Positions 1 through 7,578 of a DNA stretch of 35,974 nucleotides are shown here, one piece after another. Under the pieces are notes generated by a model. That model made no database searches. It worked only from the letters and a program-made list of their open reading frames with translations, and had not been told where the DNA came from. Position numbers and translations under genes: made by a program. Positions within the stretch are counted from its first letter, which is position 1. The number at the start of each line of letters is the position of its first letter. Source of the stretch: Planctomycetota bacterium. Lineage in GTDB: Bacteria; Planctomycetota; SZUA-567; JAKLDR01. The stretch lies in contig JAKLDR010000038.1 in the NCBI GenBank assembly GCA_022703445.1, positions 1 to 35,974 of the forward strand, written 5' to 3'.

Positions 1-39
1 GACTGCTTCCAGTGCACGTCCAGCCCTACGTAGTACATC

Positions 40-107
40 GCAAGCCTCCTTTCGGCCCTGACTCGGGCCTCGTTCCCACAGCCGAGTCTACCGACTGCGA
101 GGCTTGC
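40..107. repeat. Nested inverted repeat (possible RNA hairpin)
   Basis: Outer arms GCAAGCCTC (40-48) and GAGGCTTGC (99-107) are perfect complements. Inner arms GACTCGG (60-66) and CCGAGTC (82-88) are also perfect complements. Together they would form a two-tier hairpin on either strand. No gene boundary is visible to tell whether it is a leader, a terminator or a repeat copy. Confidence 0.5.
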
Positions 108-186
108 TTCATAGTTTCACGGAGGACAACGGCAGGAATCTTCCTCGAAGGACGGAACCAAAGACCCGGTGTCGTCCTCTGTGTAC

Positions 187-231
187 CCTTCGACTTCGCT
201 CAGGGCCATAGGCCTTGAGCCTGCCGAAAGG
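187..231. repeat. Pair of REP-like palindromes
   Basis: CCCTTCGACTTCGCTCAGGG at 187-206 is followed within a few bases by CCTTGAGCCTGCCGAAAGG at 213-231. The second is an inverted relative of the first, so the pair can fold into a larger hairpin. The same family recurs at 12819-12840, 25162-25180 and 27369-27388. Such short palindromes are widespread in environmental bacterial genomes and behave like REP elements. No RAYT transposase is in this window. Confidence 0.75.
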
Positions 232-325
232 CTCCGCGTCCTCTGTGGTTGGATTTCCTGTCGTTGTGCCGAAAGCCCAATGCCCAAGGCCTAAAAGCCC
301 AAGGCCCAAAGCCAACCCATCCCGT

Positions 326-1210
326 TCAGCGCCGTCGTCTCCCAAGCGCCCCGTCGATCGTCGCGACCACCCAGTCCGGCGCCAGCGACCCCGGCACGGA
401 GCGGATGCCGCCGCGCGCCGGCTCGAGGTGCGTGTCCGAGCCGCCGCTGGCGGCGCAGCCCAGCCGCCGGGCCTCGGCGACGAGGGCGTCGAAGTGCGGC
501 TCGCGGGCGTTCGAGGGGTGATAGAGCTCGAAGCCGTCGAGGCCCGCGGCCATCAGCTCGGCAATGAAGGCGAGCTGCCCGGCCAGGTCCCCGCGGCGGA
601 TGCCGGCCGGATGGGCGACGAGGATCACGCCGCCGGCGCCGTGGACCGCGTCGCGGACCTCCTCGAAGCTCGCCCAGTCCCAGGGCTGGGCGAAGGCCTG
701 CTCGGCCTCGGTGGCCACGGCGGACATTTCCCGCGTGGCCGTCTCGGAGTCGGGGAAGAAGCCGCGCTCGAAGAGGTAGCTCCGCGCAAACCACTTGTTG
801 AGGACCGGCGCCGGGTGGCCGCGGTAGCGCGACGGAAGCGCCGCGCGCATCTCGGCCTCGCCGACGCCGAAGCGCCGCTCAATTATTGGGATGAAGCGCG
901 CGAAGTTGATTTCGTACTGCCGGAACTGCTTCCGGCAGAGCTCATTCAGCCGCCGGTCGGCCGGATCGAACCCGAAGGCCACGAAGTGGTACTCGCCGTC
1001 CTTCCAGTCGGCGTCGAACTCGACCCCGTCGATGAACCGCAGCCCCAGCGCCTCGGCCCGCGCGCGGCAGCGCGAGAGCCCGTCGAGGCAGTTATGGTCG
1101 GTGAGCGCGAGCGTCGCGACCCCGGCCGCCGCCGCGGCCTCGGCGATCTCCTCCGGCGTGGCCCAGCCGTCGACGGAGCAGAGGGAGTGGCAGTGCAGCT
1201 CGGCGGTCAT
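326..1210 (-). CDS. PHP-domain metal-dependent phosphoesterase
   Basis: A 294-residue protein of the PHP (polymerase and histidinol phosphatase) family, which hydrolyses phosphoesters at a cluster of divalent metals, probably in the cytoplasm as no signal peptide is seen. The visible metal-binding motifs are H6-x-H8 (ELHCHS), D38-H39 (LTDHN), a mid-protein histidine in VAHPAG and the C-terminal GSDTH. This fits the stand-alone TrpH/RNase AM-like branch that acts on 3',5'-nucleoside bisphosphates or RNA 5' ends, but its substrate cannot be read from sequence. The ATG at 1210 is chosen because the PHP motif starts directly after it, while a longer frame would run into the upstream gene. It lies 7 bp downstream of the SUKH-like gene on the same strand, so the two may be co-transcribed. 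The Shine-Dalgarno sequence is weak. Confidence 0.88.
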   Translation of the reverse strand: MTAELHCHSLCSVDGWATPEEIAEAAAAAGVATLALTDHNCLDGLSRCRARAEALGLRFIDGVEFDADWKDGEYHFVAFGFDPADRRLNELCRKQFRQYEINFARFIPIIERRFGVGEAEMRAALPSRYRGHPAPVLNKWFARSYLFERGFFPDSETATREMSAVATEAEQAFAQPWDWASFEEVRDAVHGAGGVILVAHPAGIRRGDLAGQLAFIAELMAAGLDGFELYHPSNAREPHFDALVAEARRLGCAASGGSDTHLEPARGGIRSVPGSLAPDWVVATIDGALGRRRR

Positions 1211-1217
1211 GGGAGGT

Positions 1218-1757
1218 CTACGGAGCCAAGAAGATCCGGAAAGCGAGATACCCAGCAAGGGCGGACAGGAGCACCACGATGAGGATGCGCAGAAAGACTC
1301 CAAGTGCCTTCGGAGGCCTTGGCTGGCTTCGCACGTGGGCTGCCACTGCCTGGCTATATTCCTCGGCCGAACAACCCCGCGCGACAGTCCGGCCTTCGTA
1401 ATCATCAGCCAGGTGGCTCACGAGGTCGTCCATGTTTGCCCATGTTCCGAGAGGTTCACCGCCGGTGTCTCCATGGTCGGTCTTGACGATGTGCCCATCG
1501 ACGGTATCGAGCGCGTACGGGCAGGCATCGTCATCATCGCCTAGATAGACCCAACGGTGGTCCCACGGCGGAGCGGAGGCATCTCCCCGGCGATACTCGA
1601 GAGTCCGAGCGATAATTGCATCCGCATCGTCCCACAAACTCCATTCCGTCGAACCCAGGTCGTCGAGAAAGGGGAACCTCTGCATTGCGTTCTTGTACGC
1701 CTCGGGCAAACCTACGCCGAGGGAGGACGCTACCCTCTCAAGTTCATTCAGCTGCAT
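1218..1757 (-). CDS. SMI1/KNR4 (SUKH)-like protein with C-terminal membrane anchor
   Basis: A 179-residue protein. The N-terminal part has the SUKH pattern: a helix with ELERVASSLGVGLPEAYKN, then a WVYLGDDDD strand-turn and an acidic region ending in a predicted globular fold at about residue 135. The last 25 residues (FLRILIVVLLSALAGYLAF) form a single membrane helix, which is unusual for the family. SUKH proteins are best known as immunity proteins against polymorphic toxins but also occur as orphan regulators. No toxin or secretion gene is adjacent. The coding sequence looks visibly less GC-rich and less biased at third positions than its neighbours, which suggests transfer. The start has a GAGG motif 7 nt upstream. 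Family assignment is moderate because it rests on pattern and not on a profile search. Confidence 0.68.
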   Translation of the reverse strand: MQLNELERVASSLGVGLPEAYKNAMQRFPFLDDLGSTEWSLWDDADAIIARTLEYRRGDASAPPWDHRWVYLGDDDDACPYALDTVDGHIVKTDHGDTGGEPLGTWANMDDLVSHLADDYEGRTVARGCSAEEYSQAVAAHVRSQPRPPKALGVFLRILIVVLLSALAGYLAFRIFLAP

Positions 1758-1788
1758 AGCTCAGCCTCGAGGCATGTGACACGAGCCC

Positions 1789-3285
1789 TCAAGCCAACAC
1801 TACGTCACTGCCCGGCTTCATCCTGAACCCCGCCGGCAGTTTGGCGGCCAGCTCCGCGGCGTCGAGGGCGTAGAGCGGGCTCACCTCGATCCGCCCGTCG
1901 ACGGTCCCGTCGGCGCGGCGCGGGACCTCGCCGCCGGCCGCCTCGATCCAGCGGGCCCACTCGTCGGCGAGCATCTTCCGGCAGCTCTCCGCCGAGTCCT
2001 CGCCGGTGGCGTTCTTGATGGGGGCGAACTCCTCCTCGCGCCTGGTCTCGACCACCAGGCCTTTCCTCGCGAGCGGCAGCGCGTCGAAGATGAAGCACTC
2101 GAACTTGATGCCGTTCTTGCCGTCGGGCTTGGCGGTTTTCCCCTCCGCGTCGGCGCAGGGCACGGCCTTCTCGGCTCGGTGGTAGGGCAGGCCGCCGCCG
2201 CGCTTGGCCTCGCCGGCCAGGCGCGCGAGGAACGGCACCGAGAAGACGTGGATGGCGATGGAGCCGGCCCAGTAGAGCAGCTCGCCCTTGGCGTCGCGCG
2301 CATGGGCCAGCTCATCGGGCAGGTCGGAGTACTCGATGACCTCGATCCGCCCGCCGCGGGTCACGGCCACCCCGACCTTCTCGAGCGGGCCGCACTTCTT
2401 TAGGACCTTGATGCTCATCTCCGAGCTGGCGGCGATGTGCCGGCCGATGAAGACCGGGTCGACCGCGCGCACCAGCGGGTTGTCCACCTGGAAGTAGGAG
2501 ATGGTGTCCACGCCCTGCGCCGCGAGCTTGTCGAGCAGCCCGGCGTCGCTCAAGGCCTGGATGGTCCCGCCGTGGCCGTTGGGGCTCATGGCCAGCCGGT
2601 CGGCCGCCTCGAGGATGAGCTGCCCGGCTCGGTCGGAGGCCGGCAGCATGCCCTGCTGGAAGATGTGCACGGCCGCCGGGTCGACGCCGAAGAAGCGCTC
2701 CCGGACGAGGTAGTCGCGGGTGACCTCGAAGTTGGCGTCGCTGGTCATCACCAGCCAGGGGATGGTCCGCCCGCAGCGGCGCGAGACGGCCAGGATCTTC
2801 TCGGCGTGATGGCGGAAGAGCGTCCGGCCGGTGACCGGCCCAAAGACGTAGCAACCCTTGGGTCCGTCGTAGCCGAGCCGCGTGCCCTGGCCGCCGGCCA
2901 CGGTCAGCGCCGCGACCCGCCCGGCGCGGATGGCGTCCTCGCCGGCCTCGCGGAAGCGCTCCTCGGCGCGGCGCTCGTCCTCGGAGGCCGGCAGCCGGTC
3001 GACGGGCGAGGGTTCGAGCTTCCCGGCGGGGGCCTTGGCCGCGGCAGCGCCGGAACCCGAGACATGCTCGGCGATCAGGCGCTTGACCAGGTCGTAGTCG
3101 ATCCCGGCGAGCTGCGCAGCCAGCCGCTGCCGCCCGGCGAGGTCGAGCTTGTCCCAGAAGCGGAGCGTCGAGCCCTGGCCGGCCTTGAGCGCGCGCCGGA
3201 CGCCGGCAGCCTCGTCCGGCGAGAGCCCGGAGAGGTCCGGGGCTCCGCCGGCGGGCGCTGAAGCCTTCGCTTTCCTGGCGGCCAT
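1789..3285 (-). CDS. UAP1/UDPGP-family sugar-1-phosphate uridylyltransferase
   Basis: A 498-residue nucleotidyltransferase that should transfer UMP from UTP to a sugar 1-phosphate (N-acetylglucosamine-1-P or glucose-1-P) to make a UDP-sugar for envelope or glycan synthesis. The nucleotide-binding signature GGQGTRLG is at residues 131-138, followed by GPKGCYVFGP. Later the uridine/sugar-binding stretch FQVDNPLVRAVDPVFIGRH and VIEYSDLP match the eukaryotic UAP1 pattern more than bacterial GalU or GlmU. The first 90 residues include an Ala/Lys-rich linker. The C-terminal part holds KFECFIFDALP, also typical of UAP1. Length fits the family. It starts 7 bp after the stop of the LOG gene, so they form a two-gene leftward unit. 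The exact sugar is not determined. Confidence 0.9.
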   Translation of the reverse strand: MAARKAKASAPAGGAPDLSGLSPDEAAGVRRALKAGQGSTLRFWDKLDLAGRQRLAAQLAGIDYDLVKRLIAEHVSGSGAAAAKAPAGKLEPSPVDRLPASEDERRAEERFREAGEDAIRAGRVAALTVAGGQGTRLGYDGPKGCYVFGPVTGRTLFRHHAEKILAVSRRCGRTIPWLVMTSDANFEVTRDYLVRERFFGVDPAAVHIFQQGMLPASDRAGQLILEAADRLAMSPNGHGGTIQALSDAGLLDKLAAQGVDTISYFQVDNPLVRAVDPVFIGRHIAASSEMSIKVLKKCGPLEKVGVAVTRGGRIEVIEYSDLPDELAHARDAKGELLYWAGSIAIHVFSVPFLARLAGEAKRGGGLPYHRAEKAVPCADAEGKTAKPDGKNGIKFECFIFDALPLARKGLVVETRREEEFAPIKNATGEDSAESCRKMLADEWARWIEAAGGEVPRRADGTVDGRIEVSPLYALDAAELAAKLPAGFRMKPGSDVVLA

Positions 3286-3292
3286 GGCCGGC

Positions 3293-3970
3293 CTACGACT
3301 CGATGGCCCGGTCGGTCTCCCCGGCCTTCCGGAAGTCGACCATCTTCTTCACGGCCACATCGACGCTGTCGGTAACGGTGAAGAGGTCCAGGTCCTCCGG
3401 GGAGATGCAACCGCTCTTGAGCATCGTGCCGCGCAGCCACTTGGCCAGCCCGCCCCAGTAGCTCCTGCCCATCAGCACCACCGGGAAGGGCTTGATGCGC
3501 TGGGTCTGGATCAGGGTCAGGCTCTCGAAGAGCTCATCCATAGTGCCGTAGCCGCCGGGCATGATCACGAACCCGCTGGCGTACTTGACGAACATGACCT
3601 TGCGGCAGAAGAAGTAGCGGAAGTGCATCTGCAGCTGGGCGTAGGGATTGGGCTGCTGCTCGAAGGGCAGGGCGATGTTCAGGCCCACCGAGAGCCCGCC
3701 GGCCTCCTTGGCGCCCTTGTTGGCGGCCTCCATCAGGCCCGGCCCGCCGCCGGTCACCACGGTGAACCCCTCGGAGGCCAGGCCCCTGGCCAGCCTCACG
3801 GTCAGCTTGTAGGCCGGGTCGCTGGGCTTGGTCCGGGCCGAGCCGAACACGGCGATGGCCGGCTCGATGTGGGCCAGGTCCTGGAAGCCCTCCACGAACT
3901 CGGCCATGATCCGGAAGACGCGCCAGGTATCCTCCTGGGTGAAGTCCTTCTTGAGCATGTCGGCTGGCAA
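3293..3970 (-). CDS. LOG/TIGR00730-family Rossmann protein (nucleoside 5'-monophosphate phosphoribohydrolase type)
   Basis: A 225-residue protein of the lysine-decarboxylase-like LOG family, whose characterised members cleave nucleoside 5'-monophosphates (including cytokinin ribotides) into base and ribose 5-phosphate. The motifs are GGGPGLME (74-81), the RK pair at 123-124 and PGGYGTMDE (138-146), which is the full PGGxGTxxE signature. I choose the TTG at 3970 because a strong AGGAGGAGG (3977-3985) lies 6 nt before it. The first ATG, at 3958, would be 18 nt away. The Shine-Dalgarno sequence can be paired by an upstream complementary segment (see the leader feature). The gene is followed after 7 bp by the UAP1-like gene. 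The true substrate is unknown; members named 'lysine decarboxylase' are historical misannotations. Confidence 0.9.
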   Translation of the reverse strand: MPADMLKKDFTQEDTWRVFRIMAEFVEGFQDLAHIEPAIAVFGSARTKPSDPAYKLTVRLARGLASEGFTVVTGGGPGLMEAANKGAKEAGGLSVGLNIALPFEQQPNPYAQLQMHFRYFFCRKVMFVKYASGFVIMPGGYGTMDELFESLTLIQTQRIKPFPVVLMGRSYWGGLAKWLRGTMLKSGCISPEDLDLFTVTDSVDVAVKKMVDFRKAGETDRAIES

Positions 3971-3976
3971 GGTAGG

Positions 3977-4038
3977 CCTCCTCCTGCGGTGCAGCCCCGG
4001 GGTGTCCGGGCCGGCCGGCGGCCGGCCTGCAGGAGGAG
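3977..4038 (-). promoter_or_regulatory. Putative SD-sequestering leader hairpin of the LOG gene
   Basis: On the leftward transcript, CTCCTCCTGC (from 4038 to 4029) is perfectly complementary to GCAGGAGGAG (from 3987 to 3978), which holds the Shine-Dalgarno sequence of the TTG-started LOG gene. The 41 nt in between are very GC-rich and can form inner hairpins (GGCCGG...CCGGCC and a CCGG...CCGG stem), giving a junction-like fold. This would hide the ribosome-binding site unless it is opened by a ligand, temperature, a ribosome or a protein. An alternative reading is a terminator-like structure for the squalene-cyclase-repeat gene that ends at 4097. Confidence 0.5.
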
Positions 4039-4096
4039 TTTATGGGCGTCGGGCGCGGCTGTCAACGTGGGACAGGGACGAACCGGCGGCTGCCGC

Positions 4097-5716
4097 CTAC
4101 TTGCCGTACATCGGCAGGTAGCGGTAGTAGACCTCCAGGGTCAGCGCCCCCAGCGCGGTGGAGAAGACCCGCCCGCCGGTGGGGATGTAGCCGCCGCCGA
4201 CCGGGTCCCAGGAGCCGTCCTTGTCGTCGGCCGATCCGTCCATCGGGCCGCCCTTGCACTGGTTGGGCAGCAGCGCCGTCTGCATCTTCTTGTTCCACTT
4301 GTTCCAGTAGTCGCCGCCGGCCTGGAAGGTGCAGAGCGTCGCGTAGTACCAGTAGTACAGGTTGACGCCGGCCCCCTTGTCGCCCCAGACGGGCAGGTTC
4401 TTCTCCTGGGTGATCAGCTTGGCAGTGGCCACCACGAACGGGTCGTCGGACGGGGCGTTCATGAACTGGCGCATGAGCATGCCGGCCGAGGCCATGGCCA
4501 GGTTGGAGTTGGTCCCGGGCTTGGTCGTGGCCATCTGACCGGCGTAGTTGCAGAAGCCGTTGTCCTTGCTGGAGGCCGCGTCCAGCCAGCGCATGCAGCC
4601 CTGGAAGCCGGCGCCGTCGACCTTGAGACCGGCGATCTTGGCGCTCTTCAGGGCCATCAGGTTCCAGCCGGTCACCGAGGTGTCGTTGCGGCCGGCAGCG
4701 CCCTTCTTGTGGCCGTAGTCCCAGGCCTCGTAGGGCCCCTGGGCCGCGAGGATGTAGTCGACCGCCTCCTGGGCGGCCTTGCCGACCCGCGGGTCCTTGG
4801 TCATGCCGAAGGCCTCGGCCAGCGCCAGCGTGCCCATGCCCTGCTCGTACATGCCGCTGGAGTAGAACTGCCCGGGCGCTTGCTTGATCCAGTTCTTGGT
4901 CTTCATGGTCTCTTCGCGCTGGTTGACCAGCCAGTTCTCGGCGCGGCGGACGTTGTCCTGGAACTTGCCGGGGGTCTTGGAGGTGTAGCCGGCGCCCAGG
5001 AAGGCCAGCATGGCCAGGCCGGTCATGCCCACCGGGCCCATGCCCTTGTCCCACTTGGTCGGATCCCAGTGACCGTCGGGCTCCTGGTGGCGGGCCAGCC
5101 AGCGCAGGGCGGCCTCCACCGCGCTCTCGGTGGCCTCAGAGCCGCCGAAGCGCCCCACGGCCTTCTTGCGCCCGCCGGCGTCGCGGTAGCCGAAGCAGCC
5201 GGCCATCCCGCCGCCGCCCACGCCGATCGACCCGACCGTCCCGGTGCTGCCCAGCGGAATGTCGGAGATGGCGTCCTCCTGGCCGCGGGAGCGGGAGTCC
5301 AGGGCGCTGTTGTCGGTCTGGAAGGTCTCGGCCTCGTCCATGGGCTGGTGGGTGACGACCACCTGGTCGACCGTGGCCTCGGCGGTGACCTCCGTGGGCT
5401 TCTGGAAGATGTCGCGCTTCTTGGTGGGGTCGTACTCGGGCGGCTTCTGCTTGGTCACCTCGCTCTGGATGATCACCTCGTCCGGGCCCCGCTGCGGGGC
5501 GGTCGCAGTGGCCAGCAGGGCGATGAGCAGGAAGATCACGGCGTGAGTGGCCGCCGACACCACCCACCAGGGCAGGGCGCCGATCCGCCGGGCGAACCGG
5601 TCCATGGCCCCCGCCTCGTACTCCGGCGGCAGCCCGTCCTCCGGCTGCAGGGTCTCCTCGGGTATGGAGCCCTTGACTTCCTCGATCGCCGAACGCAGGT
5701 CAGTGGAGGTGGCCAT
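4097..5716 (-). CDS. Membrane-anchored squalene-cyclase/prenyltransferase-repeat protein
   Basis: A 539-residue protein. Residues 1-48 are cytoplasmic and acidic, residues 50-72 form one membrane helix (WWVVSAATHAVIFLLIALL), residues 75-185 are a low-complexity linker with a Gly-rich stretch, and from about 190 to the end there are alpha-alpha-toroid repeats (ALRWLARHQEPDGHWDP, GMTGLAMLAFLGAGYT, GTLALAEAFGM, VTGWNLMALKSA). This is the fold of squalene-hopene cyclases and prenyltransferases, but the cyclase DXDD acid motif is not seen, so cyclisation is unlikely. Such anchored toroids are common in planctomycetes, often near ExbB/TolR-type genes, and their role is unknown. The ATG at 5716 has AAGGAG 6 nt upstream. 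An upstream extension of the frame has no RBS and reads as GC-rich noise. Confidence 0.8.
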   Translation of the reverse strand: MATSTDLRSAIEEVKGSIPEETLQPEDGLPPEYEAGAMDRFARRIGALPWWVVSAATHAVIFLLIALLATATAPQRGPDEVIIQSEVTKQKPPEYDPTKKRDIFQKPTEVTAEATVDQVVVTHQPMDEAETFQTDNSALDSRSRGQEDAISDIPLGSTGTVGSIGVGGGGMAGCFGYRDAGGRKKAVGRFGGSEATESAVEAALRWLARHQEPDGHWDPTKWDKGMGPVGMTGLAMLAFLGAGYTSKTPGKFQDNVRRAENWLVNQREETMKTKNWIKQAPGQFYSSGMYEQGMGTLALAEAFGMTKDPRVGKAAQEAVDYILAAQGPYEAWDYGHKKGAAGRNDTSVTGWNLMALKSAKIAGLKVDGAGFQGCMRWLDAASSKDNGFCNYAGQMATTKPGTNSNLAMASAGMLMRQFMNAPSDDPFVVATAKLITQEKNLPVWGDKGAGVNLYYWYYATLCTFQAGGDYWNKWNKKMQTALLPNQCKGGPMDGSADDKDGSWDPVGGGYIPTGGRVFSTALGALTLEVYYRYLPMYGK

Positions 5717-6046
5717 GGGCGTCTCCTTAGCTTTCTCCCGGCAGCCCCCGGGGCGCCGCGGAACCAGCCATATGAACGCAAACGGAACGCCATGGTTCAC
5801 CGGAAAACCGCGGCCGAACGCACTGGCAAGGCCCGGAACGGCGCCGCTTGCGCCGCTCAGCTCAGGTCGGCCCAGCCCCCCGGTCCGCCAGTTCGGCGAA
5901 GAGCTGGGCGTGCCTGGTCGGGGCCGAAGCGTGCGAAGCGGCGCCACCTCCTCCGCGCCACGTCATCCTGACGTCCTCCTCGCCGGGACTGTCGCCCCAT
6001 GCCCGCCGGGCTATAATCGCTCCGGCGGGCGGAGGAGGGAGCTGGC
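5717..6046. other. Intergenic region between divergent genes
   Basis: These 330 bp separate the leftward repeat-protein gene from the rightward cupin gene. The right end holds a clear -10 and Shine-Dalgarno sequence for the cupin. The left end holds the RBS of the leftward gene. For the leftward gene I find no promoter that I would defend. The rest shows no coding potential and no evident repeat. Confidence 0.6.
6012..6040 (+). promoter_or_regulatory. -10 box and RBS of the cupin gene
   Basis: A perfect TATAAT at 6012-6017 stands out in this GC-rich DNA. Transcription would start at about 6024. A GGAGGAGGGA ribosome-binding site lies at 6031-6040, 6 nt before the ATG at 6047. No good TTGACA-like -35 is found 17 bp upstream, so the promoter may depend on an activator. 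Confidence 0.55.
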
Positions 6047-6385
6047 ATGAGTTTCAGGCATCTGCAGAAGAAGGGTCTCAGCGACTACCTGGTCGACGGC
6101 AGTCTCACGGACGATTGCATGTCCATCCACATCTCGGAGGCCCCGGCGGGCAAGAGCTCGCACGAGCCCCACGTCCACGCCGGCGTGGAGGCCTACTACG
6201 TGTTCCAGGGCGAGCTGACCATCTCCCTGGGCGCGGAGACGCTCCGGCTCGTCGCGAACCAGGCGGCATCCATCGACTCCGGCCAGCCGCACAAGGTCAC
6301 CAACACCGGCAGCGCGGCCAACCGGTACATGGTCATCATCGCCAGGGCGCCGGCCAAGCCTGGGTCCGCCGCAAGCGGCGTCTAG
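6047..6385 (+). CDS. Small single-domain cupin
   Basis: A 112-residue cupin with both conserved motifs. Motif 1 is H42-x-H44-x3-E48-x6-G55 (HVHAGVEAYYVFQG), and motif 2 ends in H82-x3-N86 (PHKVTN). The three histidines and the glutamate would bind one divalent metal. Proteins of this size act as sugar isomerases, epimerases, small dioxygenases or ligand sensors, and sequence alone does not decide. The start has a strong GGAGGAGGGA site. It stands alone as a rightward gene and ends 4 bp before the stop of the convergent URO-D gene, so there is no room for a terminator between them. Confidence 0.85.
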   Translation: MSFRHLQKKGLSDYLVDGSLTDDCMSIHISEAPAGKSSHEPHVHAGVEAYYVFQGELTISLGAETLRLVANQAASIDSGQPHKVTNTGSAANRYMVIIARAPAKPGSAASGV

Positions 6386-6389
6386 CCCT

Positions 6390-7496
6390 TCAGCTCAGCA
6401 GCACCCCCCGGTCCAGACGCCCGGCGAAGAGCGCCTCGTGGCGCGCCGGGACGTCGAGTATCCGGCCGCGGCCGACGGTGAACTCGAGGAGCTTCTCCGG
6501 GTCGTTGAGGTCCGGCTGGGAGGAGTTGACGTGGCGCATGAGCGGCCCGGAGGTCATGCGCTCCAGGCAGTGGTCGGCCTTGCCGCAGTAGTGCATGCCC
6601 CCTCCGCCGAACTCGGCCAGGATCCGCTCGTCGCAGGGCCGGACGAACTCATCGTAGACCTCCGGCGACAGGTTGACGAGCGAATCCCCGCGCAGCATGA
6701 TCTGCCCGGGGATCAGCCGCCCCCAGTGCGCCGAGTCGCGCGCGCTCCGCGGCGGCACGAGCGCGAACCAGCGCTTCATGAAACGGATGTAAGTCCGCGT
6801 AATGAGTTCCAGCACCGCGCGGACCTCCTCTGGCCGGTCGTAGAAGCCAAGCAGCAGGTGCTCGCCCAGGAGCAGCTCGGCGATGTCCACCGGGCCCTGG
6901 AGGTCCGGGTGGTAGATCCAGACGACCTCGGCCAGCTTCGGATAGGGAGCCAACGCCGCCTTGAAGAACTCGGCGGTCGCGAAGACGCGCTTGCCCCAGC
7001 CCGAGTCCAGGTCCGGCTCGCCGGCAGAGAGCAACGCCCCGATCGGGTCGGCACCGGCCAGCGCCCGCGTCGTCGGCAGGGTGTCGAGCTCCTCCGGCAT
7101 CCAGAAGAGCTCGGCGCCGAAGAGCGACGAGAGGATCCCTGTGCCATAGTTGCAGCGGATGTTCGGCACGCGCTGGTTCCGGGCGTGGAGAACGCCGGCT
7201 TCGTCGCCGAGCTGATGGAGCAGCATCAACCGCTCGTCGCGAAGCGCGTCGTTGAGCCGGATCTTCGGCCAGGCCGCCGCCGGCCGGCCGCCGAGCGGGC
7301 TCGCGGCGGAACGGAAACCGCCCGGGCAGCGCTCCAGCGCCAGGAAGCGCCGCCAGCGCGCGAGCTTCTCGCGCTCCCAGTCGAGGTCGCAGGCGGCCTC
7401 CAGGGTCTCGAGCAGGCGCCGCACCTCCGCCTCGTTCGCGGCGCGAAGAGTTGCGGTCCCGGCTTGGACGGTAGCTGCGGTGGCTGCGGCCGGCAT
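6390..7496 (-). CDS. URO-D-family (uroporphyrinogen decarboxylase-like) protein 1
   Basis: A 368-residue TIM-barrel protein of the uroporphyrinogen decarboxylase/cobalamin methyltransferase superfamily. Recognisable parts are the GPVDIAELLLGEHLLLGFYDRPEEVRA block, the region around residues 240-300 (RGDSLVNLSPEVYDEFVRPCDERILAEFGG), and GGMHYCGKADHCLERM near the C terminus, where HYCGK resembles the His/Cys metal-binding site of the methyltransferase branch (MtaA/MtbA-like). A haem-pathway HemE is unlikely because the N-terminal RQAGRY motif is absent and no haem gene is nearby. Members of this branch are frequent beside carbohydrate genes in Lentisphaerae and Planctomycetes and have no proven reaction. 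The ATG at 7496 has AGGAAGGAG ending 6 nt upstream. It is divergent from an AraC gene, which could control it. Confidence 0.8.
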   Translation of the reverse strand: MPAAATAATVQAGTATLRAANEAEVRRLLETLEAACDLDWEREKLARWRRFLALERCPGGFRSAASPLGGRPAAAWPKIRLNDALRDERLMLLHQLGDEAGVLHARNQRVPNIRCNYGTGILSSLFGAELFWMPEELDTLPTTRALAGADPIGALLSAGEPDLDSGWGKRVFATAEFFKAALAPYPKLAEVVWIYHPDLQGPVDIAELLLGEHLLLGFYDRPEEVRAVLELITRTYIRFMKRWFALVPPRSARDSAHWGRLIPGQIMLRGDSLVNLSPEVYDEFVRPCDERILAEFGGGGMHYCGKADHCLERMTSGPLMRHVNSSQPDLNDPEKLLEFTVGRGRILDVPARHEALFAGRLDRGVLLS

Positions 7497-7548
7497 GCTT
7501 GGCTCCTTCCTGTGGTTCCGACTGGAGAGTACGACCATCTATGCCCAC

Positions 7549-7554
7549 AGTATA
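7549..7554 (-). promoter_or_regulatory. Candidate -10 of the URO-D 1 gene
   Basis: Read leftward, TATACT lies about 50 bp before the start codon at 7496, which would leave a leader of about 45 nt. No good -35 is found at 17 bp, which fits control by an activator such as the divergently placed AraC protein. Assignment is by pattern only. Confidence 0.35.
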
Positions 7555-7578
7555 CCCCGGAGTGTCTATCGCAGGCTA

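Larger units (their letters stand above)
1..325. other. Gene-free left edge with inverted repeats and REP-like palindromes
   Basis: I see no convincing coding region here. Short open frames give low-complexity, repeat-derived peptides. What is visible is a nested inverted repeat at 40-107 (GCAAGCCTC at 40-48 with GAGGCTTGC at 99-107, and inside it GACTCGG at 60-66 with CCGAGTC at 82-88), two REP-like palindromes at 187-231, and a low-complexity stretch of repeated CCCAA/AAGGCC words at about 268-316. Two CACAGAGGAC-like words (reverse strand) flank the REP pair. The region lies downstream of the leftward PHP gene and probably holds its 3' end and transcription stop. Confidence 0.6.

Noticed and set aside
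1211..1405. Longer start for the PHP gene up to 1405
   Set aside because: The extension runs through the coding sequence of the SUKH-like gene in another frame and precedes the PHP motif by 65 residues of noise. The ATG at 1210 fits the family.
5717..5947. Longer N terminus for the squalene-cyclase-repeat protein
   Set aside because: The ATG at 5716 has a good RBS. The upstream residues are Pro/Arg-rich with no recognisable segment.
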